Counted from the stretch's first letter, positions 45,629 to 63,331 are shown. The stretch: DNA of 64,000 nucleotides from Blastocystis sp. Blastoise (GCA_039096225.1 JBBPEB010000021.1:992001-1056000); one strand, 5' to 3'. Numbers and translations: made by a program. Notes: generated from the sequence alone by a model not told the origin.

Positions 45629-48600
45629 TTAATGTTTAGGCAATAGTAAACCTTGTTTGATATATACATCTTTGTATACCTTACGATTATAATTATTATT
45701 CAATATATGATATTTACAATAATGATACATAAAATATCCGACAATAATGAATACTGTAATTCCTATTACACTACCGATAATAATATATATAAAAGAACCA
45801 TTACTGGTATTTTCTATAATATGTATGTCATCATAATTACTAGTGATTGTACAATCCGATAATAATACTTGAATATCATTATTTGTATCTTTATATTCAT
45901 TCATAAGATAATGATATACAGTATCCTTCCATTTCTCAACTTCGTTCTCAATATCCATAATACGAATAATCATACGAATCTTATGATTATCATTCACATT
46001 AAGATATATGTCTTCTAATGATATAATCCATATATGAGAAGAAGGAATAGAATAAACAGATAAATAACTATCTAATGTATGTAATAATATGTAAATTTGT
46101 TTTCCTTGAATCGATTCACTTCTGATTCCTGATATATATATAGTATACTCTATATATACATAAGAAGAAGAAGGAGAAGAAGAAGGTAATAAACAACGTG
46201 TTCTATTTTCATTGGACCATAGAGGAGAAATTCCATTACGAACACATTCACGTGTTCTATAAGAAGTTCGAATAGAAGTACATAATAAATAAGCTGTTTG
46301 ACCAATAGAAGTTTCTGGCCAATCATTTTCTTCTTTACATGTATGTTCTCGAATCACTAGTTGTATATCTATACTCATTTGCTTATCTGGATTACTTGCA
46401 GTTATTTTATAAGTCTTTAAAGATGATAGTATAGTAGGTGTTCCTTCAATAACTCCACTTTTCGTATTTAATGTGATTCCCGTGGGGAAATCAGGAGTCA
46501 CAGTCCATGAATTAATATAATTCTGAATATTAGGAGATATTCCTATTAATGGATCTTGTATATAAGCTACAATATAAGTAATAGGATAAGTAACTACAGG
46601 TGTTTTATATATACACGTATCAGATATATTAGTCCATTTGGGTATATAATCATTACTACATATTCGTGTAATAGAACCTTCTTTATATAGATCTCCACAA
46701 TCTAAAGTGATTGTTTCTCCTTTATTTGTAGCAGGAAAGCGACCTTCTGCAGGACATTGAGGATTGATTACTGTTATGGATATAGGTATATATGAATAAT
46801 TATCAGTATTTGAAGCAATAATCATATGAATAGATTCAGAATAAGGAGATTTAGGTATACCTGTGATAGTACCTGTAGTTACATTCATAATAAGTCCTTC
46901 AGGAAGAGAAGGAATAATAGACCATGAAGTACATATACCTATACATAATGGAGTAATAGGATATAATTCAGAATTAATCACTGCTTGTATATAAGAAGGA
47001 GTCATAGAAATAGAAGGAGATTTTAATTTACAATTATAATGTTCTTGATCCCATTTTATAGCAGTATATCCATCTTCTGTTACATAGAAATTCTTTGAAG
47101 ATGTAGAATCCAAACATCTTCGTTTACGTATACCTATATATCCATCAGGACAAGATAAATAATTATCTGTATTATATCTAGCTGGAGGCCATTCACCATC
47201 TTCAAAACATAAATAAGTATCAGTACTTATTGTCAATAGAATAGTAACGTTATTATACTGACCTTCTGCTTTTATTGTATAATTATTCTTTTTTGTATAT
47301 ACTAAAGGTATTCCTGAAATAATTCCATTATTAAATAGAAGACCATTAGGAAGAGAAGAAGGAGTAATAGACCATTTCTCAATGATACCTGAAGTTACTA
47401 TAGGTTCAACAGATACAGTTCGATTTAATACAAATACATAAGATGAATGTGGATAGGATAAAACTATATAATTAGAAGATAAAACACAATGATTCTCAAT
47501 AGAAGACCAAGAAGGAATTCCATTCGGAGTTGAAGGAGGAATACACGATCGTTGATAATAACCACTAAAACCAGAAGGACAATCGATAGTCGTAGTATTT
47601 CCTTGATAAGTTCTTGACCATACATCATCTTTACAGAAATCACGATTCATTTCTGTGGCAACAGATATATAGAGTTTTGTGGATATAGTAGTATTATAAT
47701 GACTAGAAGAAGCAGTTATAGTATATTGTGTAAGAGGAATGTAAGTAGAAGAAGGAACACTAGTAATAACACCAGTAGCTGTATTTAATGAGAAAGAAGA
47801 AGGAAGAGAAGGAAAACTAGTGAAATTCAAATAGAGAGCATCTATAAAGGGAACATTTATATATATAGATTCAGAAGCATATAATAGATATATTGATTGT
47901 TCATAATTAAATATAGTTGGAGGAGATAAAATACAATTCTTATTATCTTCATTACTCCAAATACCTTTATCTGAACAGAGTCGTTTCTTTTGACCTGTAT
48001 AAAATAATCCACAAGATTTATATGAATATTCTCCATAATAAACAGAAGGATATCCATCAATTGATGTACACAAATTATCCATAAGTCCTGTGAATAATGA
48101 AAATTCAGATATTTGAGCAGCTAAATCTGAAGTACAAACTCTTGGCTCATCAACTCGAAGATATGAATTTTCACATTCATCTATAGTTAACTTATATATA
48201 TTATAAGGAATATCACTAATAATAGAATAAACTTTCTCTTCAAATGAATAAGTAAAATATTGTTGTTTTACTTGATGTATAATAGTATAATTAATATTAT
48301 CATTTGAACCTTCTAATGTCCATCCTGAAGGAGTATATATATTACATAAATAATAATTACTTATAGAATATCTATTAATATATTCTTTTATTTGATTATT
48401 ATAAATATATGAAATAGAAACACCAACACATTGTGATCTGTATCTATATATAGTATTCTTATTATTATCAAATGCATTATCAATACTATATTGACTAATA
48501 CTATCTTCATAAGGAGTATACCCATAACCATTCTTCTGATAACGTATATCTTTTAATATAGGAACAAGACTAATATTAAATATAGTATCACTAAATATAC

Positions 48601-51600
48601 GTTTACCACGATGTATTTCTACAGCTATAGTATTATTTCCTATATTTATAGATACAGGACTTAATTGTAAATGAATACTTCCACCTACTGTTTCAGGTAA
48701 ATAAGGATCAAATATTGATATTGTATTACGAGTTATAGATATATTTTCTAATCCATATCGAAATGCTTCTTTTCCATTTATATATAATATACAACCACCT
48801 CTTAATGTTATTGTATAGGAGAGAACAGCTATATTCTGTAATGTAGTAAAATAATAATTCATACGATAATATTGAGTTATACCTTGAGGTGGGGACATAT
48901 TCAATATAGTTCCTGTCTTCCATCCTATTGGCTGATAATCTATCTTCATCCAATCAGATGGAAGAGGAGTATCACTTAAAGTATCATAATAAGTCCATTG
49001 TATTTCAGAAGATAATAAAACACTATAAATAGAAAAATAATATTCTTTTTTATATTCTGAAGGAGATAGAGTTCCAGTAAATACAATAGTACCATCTTTT
49101 AATAGTATAGAAATAGAAGAAGAAAGCCAGCCATAATCATTTTGTGTAATTAACGTAATAGAATAATCAAATGTTTTTCGACAATAAGAAACTATATTAT
49201 CAGCTATTTTAGTATATTGAGTATAATTACCAATAATTTCTTTTGTTTCTCTATCTTGAATATAATAAGAAAATGAATTATAAGTATCATCCCAAGATGG
49301 AGAAAACACAGATTTAAATAATATATTTGGAGATATACATGTATATATTTGTATAGTTAATGTAGTATTCTTATATTCATTTCGAATATTTCTTCCTTGT
49401 ATAATAATAGTAGTATTTTCTGTAGTTTCTAAAGGTATACCTACAATAATACCTGTATAGGTATCTAAAGATAATCCTTTTGGTAATGTTCCTTCTATAA
49501 TACTGAATGATATATAATAATCATTAGGATAAGAAGTAGATATATCTATTCCTATATATCCAATAATAGGATTTAGAGAATATGTTAATTCAGGAATAAG
49601 AATAGAATTCTCATTATATATATAAAATTCTAATTGATTCATTTGAGCATTAAAATGATTATCTTCTTTAGGTTTATATACATATAATAAATAAATAGGA
49701 TACGATTGTATATGAGGATATGTATAGAAACATCGTCTACCAATAGAAATACTCCATTGAATATCTTCTTGAGTATCTAATAACATACAATGTAATCGCT
49801 CATAATCGCAACCATAGAATGACCATGATTCAATACCATCTTCAGGATGTATTAAATTAATTGCAATACAATATCTATTAATATATTCAAATCGATATTT
49901 AGATTCATAAAAAAGAGAAATTAATCGTGGTTTTTCAACTTGTGTTTTATAAGACATACTGAATATTGAATAATAATTCAAATCAAATAAAGCAGAAACA
50001 TAATTATAGATCTCTGTACTATTAATAGAACCAAATATATTCCATATTCTAGGATATATAGCACTAGATGATAAATAATGTATACTTAATTCTACATTAT
50101 TTGTATAAGGTAATTTTGTTGTTCTACTATATAGTGTAGCAAAAGCAATAGTATTAATACCATTATGAAAATAATTCATCGATAAAGAAATAGTTCTAAT
50201 TGTAACACTAGTATTATTATTAGAAGGCATAGTATTATCAGTAATAGGAATAGAAGTATCATTAAGATCTGTTTTATAAGCTATTTGTTCATTTATATAT
50301 AATAATACACTATTAGGACCTTTCAATATGATTTCCATACCTTGATATTTATTAGTATCATCAATAGTAATTGTAGTACGATAATAACGATTATAACTAT
50401 TATATTTCAATCGAGAAGACGTATTTAAACATGAAAACCATGTATTTGTTATAGGAGAAGAAGAAGAAGTAAAATAATCATTTGTATACCAAGTAGAATC
50501 TATGAATGTATCATTATCTAATTTACAGAGAACAGAAGAATCACGGTTATTTAATACATAATCTAACACAATAGGTGCTTTTATTGAATATCCACTATGT
50601 AGACTACCATAGAAAACAGTATTAGAATAAATATCATCTCTTAAAGAGACTTTTAAATTAGAAGAACTAAACCAAGAAGTTGATCCTATAGATGATAATG
50701 CTAATGTATATATACCTCTAGGTAAACATAAGGTTTTATAATATGCAGAAGAAGAAATAGCATGATCTAAATATATAGTAGTATCATTCATATTAATTAA
50801 TTCTATATATTCATATTCATAAGAAGCAGCATGTGAATTCTTTATTAAATCAACAGTAACATATTTATCATTACTACATACTAAGATATCTACATGAAAT
50901 GTAATAGTAATAGTTTTCTCATATAAATAGCTATACACTTCTATAATAAAATCATCACTAAAAGTAACTGTAGGATATCCACTAATAGTTCCTGAAATAG
51001 AATCTAGTGTCAATCCTTTAGGAAGAGAAGAAGGAGATTTCATTCTATAATTGGATACACCAGAATGAAGAGGAGATATACTCACTTTCTCTATACTAAT
51101 AAACCAAGTAAATGAATCAGAACCATAAGAATATTCTTGTAGAATCTCTTTATTACTTGCATAGAAATTGATATTAAATACAGATACATAAGTAGAGGTT
51201 TGATAGGTTTCTGTAAATGTAATATTGATAATATTAAATAAATGTATATTGGATAAGAAATAAAATGTTTGTAAATCATTGATATTCGTAAACATTAAAT
51301 TACTATAGAAAGCAATAGGTTCCCAAGTAGTGCCATTGTCATTAGATCCAGAAATAAAGAAGGATTTAGGAAGAGATTTATAATCAGAAACATCACAACC
51401 CATGTCTATTGTATTAATCCATTCTTTACGTTGATTTGGGAATGTATATAATAAGGAAGCACGTTCATTGATCATTAATCCTGACCATTTCGTTGTATAT
51501 AAACCATCAAATGCATTATCAGCTATTTCATTTTCTTTATATAGAGGAGTAGAAGTAGATGTACCATTAAAATTACGTTGAATTTCATCTCCAGATAGAA

Positions 51601-53052
51601 ATAATAATGTAGCTTCAAATTCATCATTAGTAATAGGTACATTTTTTGCTTGATGAACTTCAATAGCTATAATAATATCTGTAGAATTACCAATAAAGTA
51701 ATTATAATTGGCTGAATAAGATTTTAAGATATATACTGGATCTGATTGAATTGCATAATCTTGAGGAGATAGATCCGTATTTTGAACATAATGATAAGTT
51801 AATAATTTTGAATTTATATAGATAATAATACCTTCTTTTGATTTAATGGATAATTCTAATAACGTAATGCCAGAAATATCTTTATTGATTCGAATAGTAC
51901 GTCTATAGTAACGAGTAATAGAAGAAGGAGTAGGAAATCGACCACTATAATAATAATTCCAATTTGAATCATCATAAGAATAATAAATCCATTCTTTATA
52001 AGGAATAGGAGTAGATGTATATCTCCAAGGGCTACTAGTATCCAATATGTAATATGCTATATATAGATATAGAGTAAGATTATTAATATATTCATTGTAT
52101 ACTAATAATTGTATTAATAAGATTTAAAAAAAAATAATTTAATAAATTAATTAATTATTAAAATTATGGATAGAATAAATATAAATATAAATAATATTAT
52201 AAATAATAATAAATATAAATAATATAATAAATATAAATAATTTAATAAATTAATTAATTATTAAAATTATGGATAGAATAAATATAAATAATATAATAAA
52301 TAATAATAAATATAAATAATATAAATAAATATAAATAAATATAAATAATATAAATAAATATAATAAATATAATAAATATAATAAATATAATAAATATAAT
52401 AAATATAATAAATATAAATAAATATAAATAATTACGATAAAAAAAGAAATCTCCATAAGATCCAGTTTTAAGTCTATATCGACTTAATATAGCTTGATGA
52501 AGAGAAAGAACTACATAAGAGCCAGTATACCATCCTTCACCTGAACTATAAAATTATATATATATACATATATTTATTGGTCAAAAAAAAACAACTAATA
52601 TTTGATACAAAAAAAATATATATATTGATAATGAATTCATAAGATTAGTGTACTTAATCAAAAATATATAAATATAACATAATTCAAACAAAATAAAGTG
52701 ATATTATAGTAAGCATTAATATATATTTTTTAAAAAATACGTGGAAATAGCTACAAAAGTATGAAGTGTAGGATGAAGACACATGTCGGAATAAATTATC
52801 ATATTCTGTTGATTAGTCATACCTATAACATCATAAATAAGAGTACCTGTGCCACGAGTCCCTTGATAAATAGATATTCTTTCTCTTTCTGGAAAGATTG
52901 TATATATTCTTTCTATTTTTATTTCTACCATACCATCAGAGCATTCTCCAGTAACTATAAATAGATAATTTTAAAAAACTATGACTTAGCAATATACCCT
53001 GTCGAAACTCGTATAAAAGTATCAAAAGAAATACTGTAATGTAGTGAAGCAT
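45629..53052 (-). CDS. Giant single-pass surface protein with putative-Ig, Cys-module and discoidin/jelly-roll-like regions
   Basis: Four exons on the minus strand: 52998-53052, 52741-52954, 52436-52545 and 45629-52056, giving 2268 residues. The start at 53052 encodes a signal peptide (MLHYITVFLLILLYEF). An N-terminal region with GTRGTGTLIYDV follows. Lectin-like segments occur at about 137-180 and repeat near 640 and 1170 (W....PIP..W......YYR pattern). Discoidin-like segments (SGSNDNGTTW, LEGSNDNINY) lie between them. Six putative-Ig (He_PIG) units have the LP.GL.L....G.I.G.P pattern. In the C-terminal third these alternate with five Cys modules of the form C-x-[WF]P-G-C-G-R-C-W-C, close to hormone-receptor-like domains. 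A TM helix is at about 2212-2235 (YIIIGSVIGITVFIIVGYF), with a 30-residue cytosolic tail. It is probably an adhesion or sensing receptor; the ligand is unknown. Confidence 0.85.
52138..52345. repeat. Direct duplication of about 103 bp in an intron of the giant gene
   Basis: The block starting TTTAATAAATTAATTAATTA at 52138 recurs at 52241 with few differences. A run of TAAATA units follows to about 52430. All of it lies within the third intron. Confidence 0.8.
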
Positions 53053-53809
53053 TTAAACTTAATAGACACCAATTTCTATATGAAGCTTAAACAAATGAGA
53101 ATGTGTGCTTCTCTAGTTTGGAGAAAAATATATTTCTATGGGATTTTTCAAAAGTAATAATAAAAAAGAAAATATTCTCATGAAAATAATTTTTAAGAAA
53201 TTTGTTTGGTTGTTTTTAAGAATGAAAGAAAAAAGAGAATGATTCTTGTTATTAACTGAATACGTTTTTAAGCATACTATTCTTCTCAATATTACTTTTT
53301 TTAATAAGAAAGAATATATTCGTGAGTATTAGAATCTATGTGAATTATTAAAAACATACTTTAAAAAGGTTAAAATATATATACTTTTTCATATATTTCA
53401 AATGATCATAATTCTTCTTTTTCTTGACCGAGAACAATATTTTTATAAATACTATGGAAATGGACTAGTCTTTCAAATAAACATATATATAAATATATAG
53501 TTTCACATGGAAATAATGTTGATAATGTAGTTAATAATGCAAATTTTAAAGAAATACATGTGAATAAAGCTATAAACACGTATTATTTAAAAAAAAATAT
53601 GTCAAATAGGTTAAATAATAAACTATAACATATTCCGAATAAAGAGTGATTTTTCTTTATTTGTTTACAAATGTGTTTATTGATCTTTAGAATGTTCTTT
53701 TTCAAATTCATTTGTATACAAAGAAACAGAAATAATTCCCAAAAAGAAAATTATTTCTTTTTTTTCATTCTAATTTTAAAAAAAAATAATTGATAGATTG
53801 TAAAATAGT
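53053..53809. promoter_or_regulatory. Divergent promoter region, giant receptor / TPR-thioredoxin
   Basis: 757 bp between divergent start codons. AT-rich. No motif stood out, apart from A-runs next to the plus-strand start. Confidence 0.4.
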
Positions 53810-55645
53810 ATGTTTGAATATATCCAAAAGATTCTTGATGATCCCACTACTGTATCTGATGCTTATAAATCTGTTATGGATGGTATAATTGAGTTGGATG
53901 AATACCTGTCAAAGCATCCTTATGATACACAAATATTAAAGATGAAATATGATTGTTGTATTATGGTTCGTCGTTATATTGTTGCTCGTGATACAGCTAA
54001 GACTCTTGTTGCTATTTCTGGTGATAATTCTGAGTATCACTATATGTATGGTCATGCATATATGTATTTAGGTGATTATGAAAATGCTCAATCTATATTA
54101 CAGAAAGGTGCTCATTTAGATCCTGATAATCAATTAATTGTATCTACTTTTAAAACATGTAAGAAACTGAATGAAATGAAGAAGAATGCTAACACTGTGT
54201 TTGCCAATAAACTCTATGAAGAAGCTATTCAATTATATACAAATTTAATAGAGTATAATGGAACACTTTCGTATGATTATTCTTCTGTTGCTTATTCAAA
54301 CAGAGCTGCGTGCTATTCTAATATGAATAAGTATATAAGTGATTATTATTATTTATTTAATATTTGTTTGATCGTTTTAAATATATATTATTATATATTA
54401 TGATAAATCATTATATATTATTATATATTATTATATATTATTATATATTATTATATATTATTATATATTATTATATATTATTATATAGATATGAAGAAGC
54501 ATTAAATGACTGCAATATGGCACTTGATATCTATCCATATTTTACAAAGGTTTATTTAAGTATCCAATTATTATAATATATATATTTTTTATTAATATAT
54601 TCTTTTTATTAATATATTCTTTTTATTATATATATTTTTAATTATAATCATATTTACTATAATAATATTAATTCTTATCATTATATTATTATTAACATAA
54701 TATATATTCTATAGGAAAAGCTAGATGTATGGTAAAGTTGAATCAAACAGGAGCTTCTACTATGTATATGTATTATATATATCTTGGAGGAAATATACAT
54801 GATATTATGAATGAATATATAAATGTATTAAAATCAGAAAATATATATACTCCTAATGTATGTATTATATATTTTAGTATTTTATTATTAAATTATATTA
54901 TATTTATATATACTATTCATAAAATAATTTATTTCAAAATCATTTCTATTCATTTTTATAATCTATTATCATAATAAATATTCTTATTATATATATATAT
55001 ATGTAACTCATGTGAATTCTCTTTCTGAATTAAATCGATTTTTACGTCTTCATAAACGTGATTTAGTTATTCTAGACGTCTTTGCTTCGTGGTGTGGACC
55101 ATGCAAAGTATATATATATATGTTTCTAGTTTTTTCTATTTTTCCAATTTTTTTTTATTTATTTATTTTTTTTAATATTTATATTTATTTTATAATATAT
55201 TTTTTATATACTTTTCTATATTCTATTGATTTATTATATATATATATATATAGCAACTAGCTCCCGTTTTAGAAGAAATGTCTTGTTATTATAAGAATAT
55301 ATATATAGTAAAGGTAGATGGAGATCAGAATAGAGATATAGCTATGAAATATAAAATAGAGGCTTTTCCTACTCTTCTCTTCTTTATTAATGATACTCAA
55401 GTATATATATTATTTTTTATTGCATATTTTTTTTATAATTTTATTTTTTTTTATAATTTTATTTTTTATTGTATTTTATTATATATATTTTTTTTATAAT
55501 AATATTTTTTTTATTACAATGTATGCCTATTATGTTTATTATACAGGTAGATGTTGTCCAAGGTGCAGATATTAATCGTATAACACAAAATATTGATACT
55601 TATGGATATAAACATATTGATATTCTCCCTTCATCTGCTTATTAA
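53810..55645 (+). CDS. TPR-thioredoxin fusion protein
   Basis: Six exons: 53810-54330, 54489-54559, 54715-54857, about 55003-55107, 55254-55400 and 55547-55645, for 361 residues. Residues 1-240 are TPR helices (YHYMYGHAYMYLGDYENAQSI, YSNRAACYSNMNKYEEALND, YFTKVYLRKARCMVKL), similar to DNAJC7/TTL proteins. Residues 246-361 are a thioredoxin fold (HVNSLSELNRFL, DVFASWCGPCK with Cys276 and Cys279, VDGDQNRDIAMKYKIEAFPTLLFF including the cis-Pro). Similar fusions exist in plants (TDX, TTL), where TPRs dock chaperones and thioredoxin reduces disulfides. A cytosolic redox co-chaperone role is likely. The exon that begins the thioredoxin part has no AG at its acceptor. Confidence 0.9.
54370..54488 (+). 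repeat. TATATTATTA tandem repeat filling an intron
   Basis: Roughly ten copies of a 10-11 bp TTATATATTA unit make up most of intron 1 of the TPR-thioredoxin gene. Confidence 0.8.
54858..55002 (+). other. Intron without an AG acceptor in the TPR-thioredoxin gene
   Basis: The donor AAT/GTATGT is normal. The thioredoxin exon must include GTA-ACT-CAT-GTG at 55003 or begin within it, and all other phases agree with 55003. The bases before it are ATATATATAT, and no AG occurs between 54877 and the coding stretch that is clearly thioredoxin. The repeat ATGTA flanks the intron at both ends. An AT-AC reading is possible in phase (an ATATAC donor two codons earlier, GTAAC end), but it matches U12 signals poorly. 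Confidence 0.5.
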
Positions 55646-56162
55646 TATACTTTATATATATAACTATTTTTATTTTTTGTAAACTATTCTTTTGTGTCTT
55701 TAAATTGTATTATTGCTTAATATTCTTATTAGGATCGCTTTGTATAATACATTATTTTTTATTTTGTTATTTTAAATATAGAAAAAAACTACTAATGCAA
55801 ACAAATAGATAACTTGTAACTAAAGTAAAATAAAAACACATATATAATACAGAAAAAGAAACTACAAGTAAATAAAGCTATAATAGTATTAGTATTTGTT
55901 TATACTTTTTTGAATTCGTTAATGAAGATTGTATTAGTATATAAAATAAGACAAATAAAAAATATAATAAGATAAATAAAAAATATAATAAAAAAACAAA
56001 AATTATAATAAAATAAATAAAAATTATAATAAAATAAATAAAATTTTTAAAATATGATAAATAAAAATTAATATAAATTTTTAAAATATGAAAAATTAAA
56101 ATAAATATAAAATAATCAAATAAAAATAAAAACAAATTAACTAAATAAATAAAATAAATAGA
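55646..56162. other. Convergent intergenic spacer
   Basis: Shared 3' flank of the TPR-thioredoxin gene and the first TLDc gene. About 520 bp with AAATAAAA-type repeats. No gene was recognised. Confidence 0.5.
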
Positions 56163-57674
56163 TTATAATGAAGGATGAGTATATACTTCAAATTCATGTA
56201 CACAAAATTTATTATTTTTATCATTTTTATCTGTATCTGTAAATAAAGAAGTTCTATATTCTTTGTTTGTTTCATAAACCGAATCATATTGAAATCCATT
56301 AGCATCAATATAACTTGATTCATTCTTATTACAATCTTTTGATATGGATATACCCCAAGTGAAACTAGGGAAATCACGATAACTCAGTTTTACAGACATA
56401 TATCCCTTCTTACGATGATGAAATAAGGTAGGAACAGTATCATGAGGGTTCTTTAACGTAAATAAACAAGCATCAGGATCATGTATATAACAATCTATAA
56501 TGTATATACTTATAGTTATATATATATATATTTGAAATATTCATATACTATAACTAATAAAAATGTTCATATTTTATATATATACATATACTAATATCAT
56601 AATATAAATATATATATAAATATAATTATATATATATACAATCATATCGTTTTGAAGTAGCTTTATTAATATCCCATCCCATTTTAGTATACCCTCCAAA
56701 AATACATTCTTTTCCTTTAACAGTAATATACTTTATAAACACAATCGTAGGACCTTTTCCCTCACAATTCTTATGAAGACATTTAGGATCAAAATCACAA
56801 GTAGATCCTCTATATATAATATATAATATATATATTATTATTATTATTATTTTTAATATTATTATTCATATTTTGGAACTTAAATTTAAAAAAGATATAT
56901 AGAATAATTACTTATACATATATATTTAAGATTAAATATGAATATAATAAACTTATAATCCTAATGATTATATTTATAAAAAAAAAATATATATATATAT
57001 ATATACCTATAAGAACATTCCCAAGATTGACCATCATAAAACCATCCTAATACAGTTTCTATTATTGAGTCGTATTTACCAATACATGTACTATCTTGAA
57101 ACATAGCTATCTGATTCTTGATTCTTATATTTTTCACAGGATTATAATCACATTCAATAAATAATTCATCTAATTGTTTTTCATTACTAACTACAGTCTT
57201 CTTAGTTTCTGTTATTTTATTTGATATGACATCAGATTTATTCTGTGCTTTATAAATATCATTTGTATTGTTTAACAAATCCTGTTTCAATTCATTTATT
57301 GTACTGATTACCGTGTGAATATCATATTCAAATTGACTTTTCGATTCAATCGTTTGATTTATCATCTCCTCATAATCTTGAGGCACAGGAACATTGTAAT
57401 AATACATATCAGACAAGAATTCACGAAGCGTATGATCATTCATTGAAGTCAAAATAGGCTGATCTCCTTTGACAACTCTTAATGCGTTCAATAGATGTCT
57501 TTCTGTATAATTTGTATTAATAACATTTGTACCATTATCTTTTTGATCAAGGTAATTTTTATAGAACAAGGATTCAGGATATTTAGCTATATCAGAAAGA
57601 AGTATGGATATTTGTAAGGTTTGCTCTTTTCCACAAAAAGTTACTGTTTGATGAACATCCATTTCACTTTCCAT
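56163..57674 (-). CDS. BTB/T1-coiled coil-TLDc protein A
   Basis: Three exons on the minus strand: 57007-57674, 56640-56809 and 56163-56494, for 389 residues. A BTB/T1-like N-terminus (about 9-100; PESLFYKNYL, LREFLSDMYYYNVPVP) is followed by a helical linker (100-190). A TLDc domain (about 193-389) opens with FQDST and LGWFYDGQSWECSYRGS, then GKGPTIVFIK, CIFGGYTKMGW and DACLFTLKNP, and ends FCVHEFEVYT. TLDc proteins of animals bind V-ATPase or protect from oxidative damage. The BTB-TLDc combination in protists is uncharacterised; an adaptor role is a guess. Intron phases and positions match protein B exactly, so the two are tandem duplicates. Confidence 0.85.
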
Positions 57675-58103
57675 CTACGTTTTACAGAGATCTACATATA
57701 TATGAATATATATTATATTGACATGTAGAATACCTATTTTTTAATGAAAAAAATATTGATACTCTAAGAAAAACGAATAAAAAAATTCAAATGATAAGAA
57801 AGAACAATTCGTCATTATTTTTTGAATGTGTTTTTTTATTATTCAATGTAACAAAATGTAATATTTTTTAAAATATTTTTTTTGTTAATTAAAAGTATAT
57901 TGAATGTTAGTAGAATATAAAAAAATAACACTACAAAAAATAAGTAAACAAAATGTATTCTTTTTTGGTAAAAGAAACGAATATAGATTTAGAAACGCAG
58001 ATCTATATTTAAAAAGATGAAGATGATAAGGAATGACAAATAATAATGTAAAAAATGGATTGACAACAATAAATAGTGTTTAATTATGTAAATTATCATG
58101 TTT
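57675..58103. other. Intergenic spacer between TLDc paralogues
   Basis: About 430 bp. Promoter side of gene A and 3' flank of gene B. Nothing else was recognised. Confidence 0.5.
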
Positions 58104-61705
<3,602 letters not shown>

Positions 61706-62227
61706 AATCAGTAATTAATTGCTATAAAAATGAATAAAATATTGTTTCGCGGCTTTCCTTTTTGGTTCCTTGAAATAATCATAAATAATTTAGGACTAGT
61801 AAAAAATTGTTTGTTTTCATTGTATTATGAACCATTTTGATAAAGGAATACATTTAGTATAGTCTACAGAAGTATGTTGTATAAAATAGTGACAAATTTT
61901 AAAGTGAAAAGTAAATTTCAATTCATTTTTTTAAAACGACTTAGTTATTGTAAGATATATATATATATATATATAATTATTATTTAATGAATAAATATTT
62001 TTTTATATAAAATAAAAGAATAAAAAAGAATTATAGTGAAAGAGTAGTTCATCATTTTAATTGGAAAGAAAAGCTAAAGAAATTAGTTCATCCAATAAAA
62101 AGAGCTATCTTGATATAATAATAATGGTTCATTCCAAAAGAAAAATCTTGTTCCTTTTTATACATGCTTATTTTTTTTCTTTTAATAAAGATTATTTCAT
62201 CTATATATATAAAAAAATCTTATTAGA
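61706..62227. promoter_or_regulatory. Divergent promoter region, TLDc B / MFS transporter
   Basis: 522 bp between divergent start codons. It includes a TA repeat at about 61957-61975. No defined element was seen. Short ORFs here start without ATG and are rejected. Confidence 0.4.
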
Positions 62228-63283
62228 ATGTTTGATAAATATTTTTCTGAGAGATGTAAGGCAATATCAACTGTTATTGGTTGTGTCTTAATTCACCTCA
62301 TCTTGGGTACATTATATACTTGTGCAAATATTAATCCTTATTTTATTTCTTATGTCTATAATGAGACTGGAGAGTATTATAATGTTGCTACAGCTTCTTG
62401 GTTGTTCTCTCTCTCTTACATTGGTCTTACTGCATTTATGCCTATTGGTGGATTATTAGATAATTGGTTAGGTGCTACTTGGACATTATTATTAGGAAGC
62501 TTCTGTATTTTTATTGCTGTCTTTGCAACTTATTATACTTTAAAATATTATGTTGCTATTCTTCTTTTATGGGGATTATTATTTGGATTTGGTTGTAGTC
62601 TTTGCTATTCTACTTGTATTAATGCAAGTATATATATATATTTTATATAAGTAACTATGATTATATGTATAAATTATTATAAGTGATGTTATATTTTTTT
62701 TATTATATATAGTGTGTATATAATAATAACAATATAATAATAATAATATATATAATATATATAATATATATATAATATATATATAATATATATATAATAT
62801 AATAATAATATAATAATAATAATATATTTATAGGTCTTCGTTGGTATCCTAAGAAGAGTGGTTTAATAAGTGGTATTATTGTTATGGGATATGGTTGTGG
62901 TGCTCTTCTCTTTAATAATGTTCAAACACTTCTTATTAATCCTAATAATATTGCTGCTGTATTCAATGAAACAATTGATGTATATATATATACATATAAA
63001 TTTTTTTTATATATCCTTATTTATAGTATATATTTATTTATAAACATTTATAATAAAATCATATTTTAATAAAAATCTTATAAATAAAATTATTTCTATA
63101 CTAATTATGATTATATATATATATAGGCTAGAATTTATCCAATAGAAGTGACAAATAACGTTCCTACTTTAGTTTTAGTTTCTTCTATTTCTTATGGTAT
63201 ACTATTACTTATAGGAGTTATAATGATATTTAAACCTCAAGAACAAAAGAAAGAAGAACAAACAGAACAAGAAGTTCTTATTC

Positions 63284-63331
<48 letters not shown>

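Noticed and set aside
52761-52964. Plus-strand ORF
   Set aside because: It is antisense to exon 2 of the giant surface protein, which has phase-consistent junctions and a signal peptide upstream.
54560-54714. GTATCC donor as a second U12 intron
   Set aside because: GTATCCAAT matches only the first part of the U12 donor, the branch region reads ATTAAC without the CCTT core, and it ends TATAG, so an ordinary U2 intron is more likely.
62061-62291. ORF just upstream of the MFS start
   Set aside because: It does not start with ATG and overlaps the MFS first exon in another frame. The MFS frame is supported by motif A.
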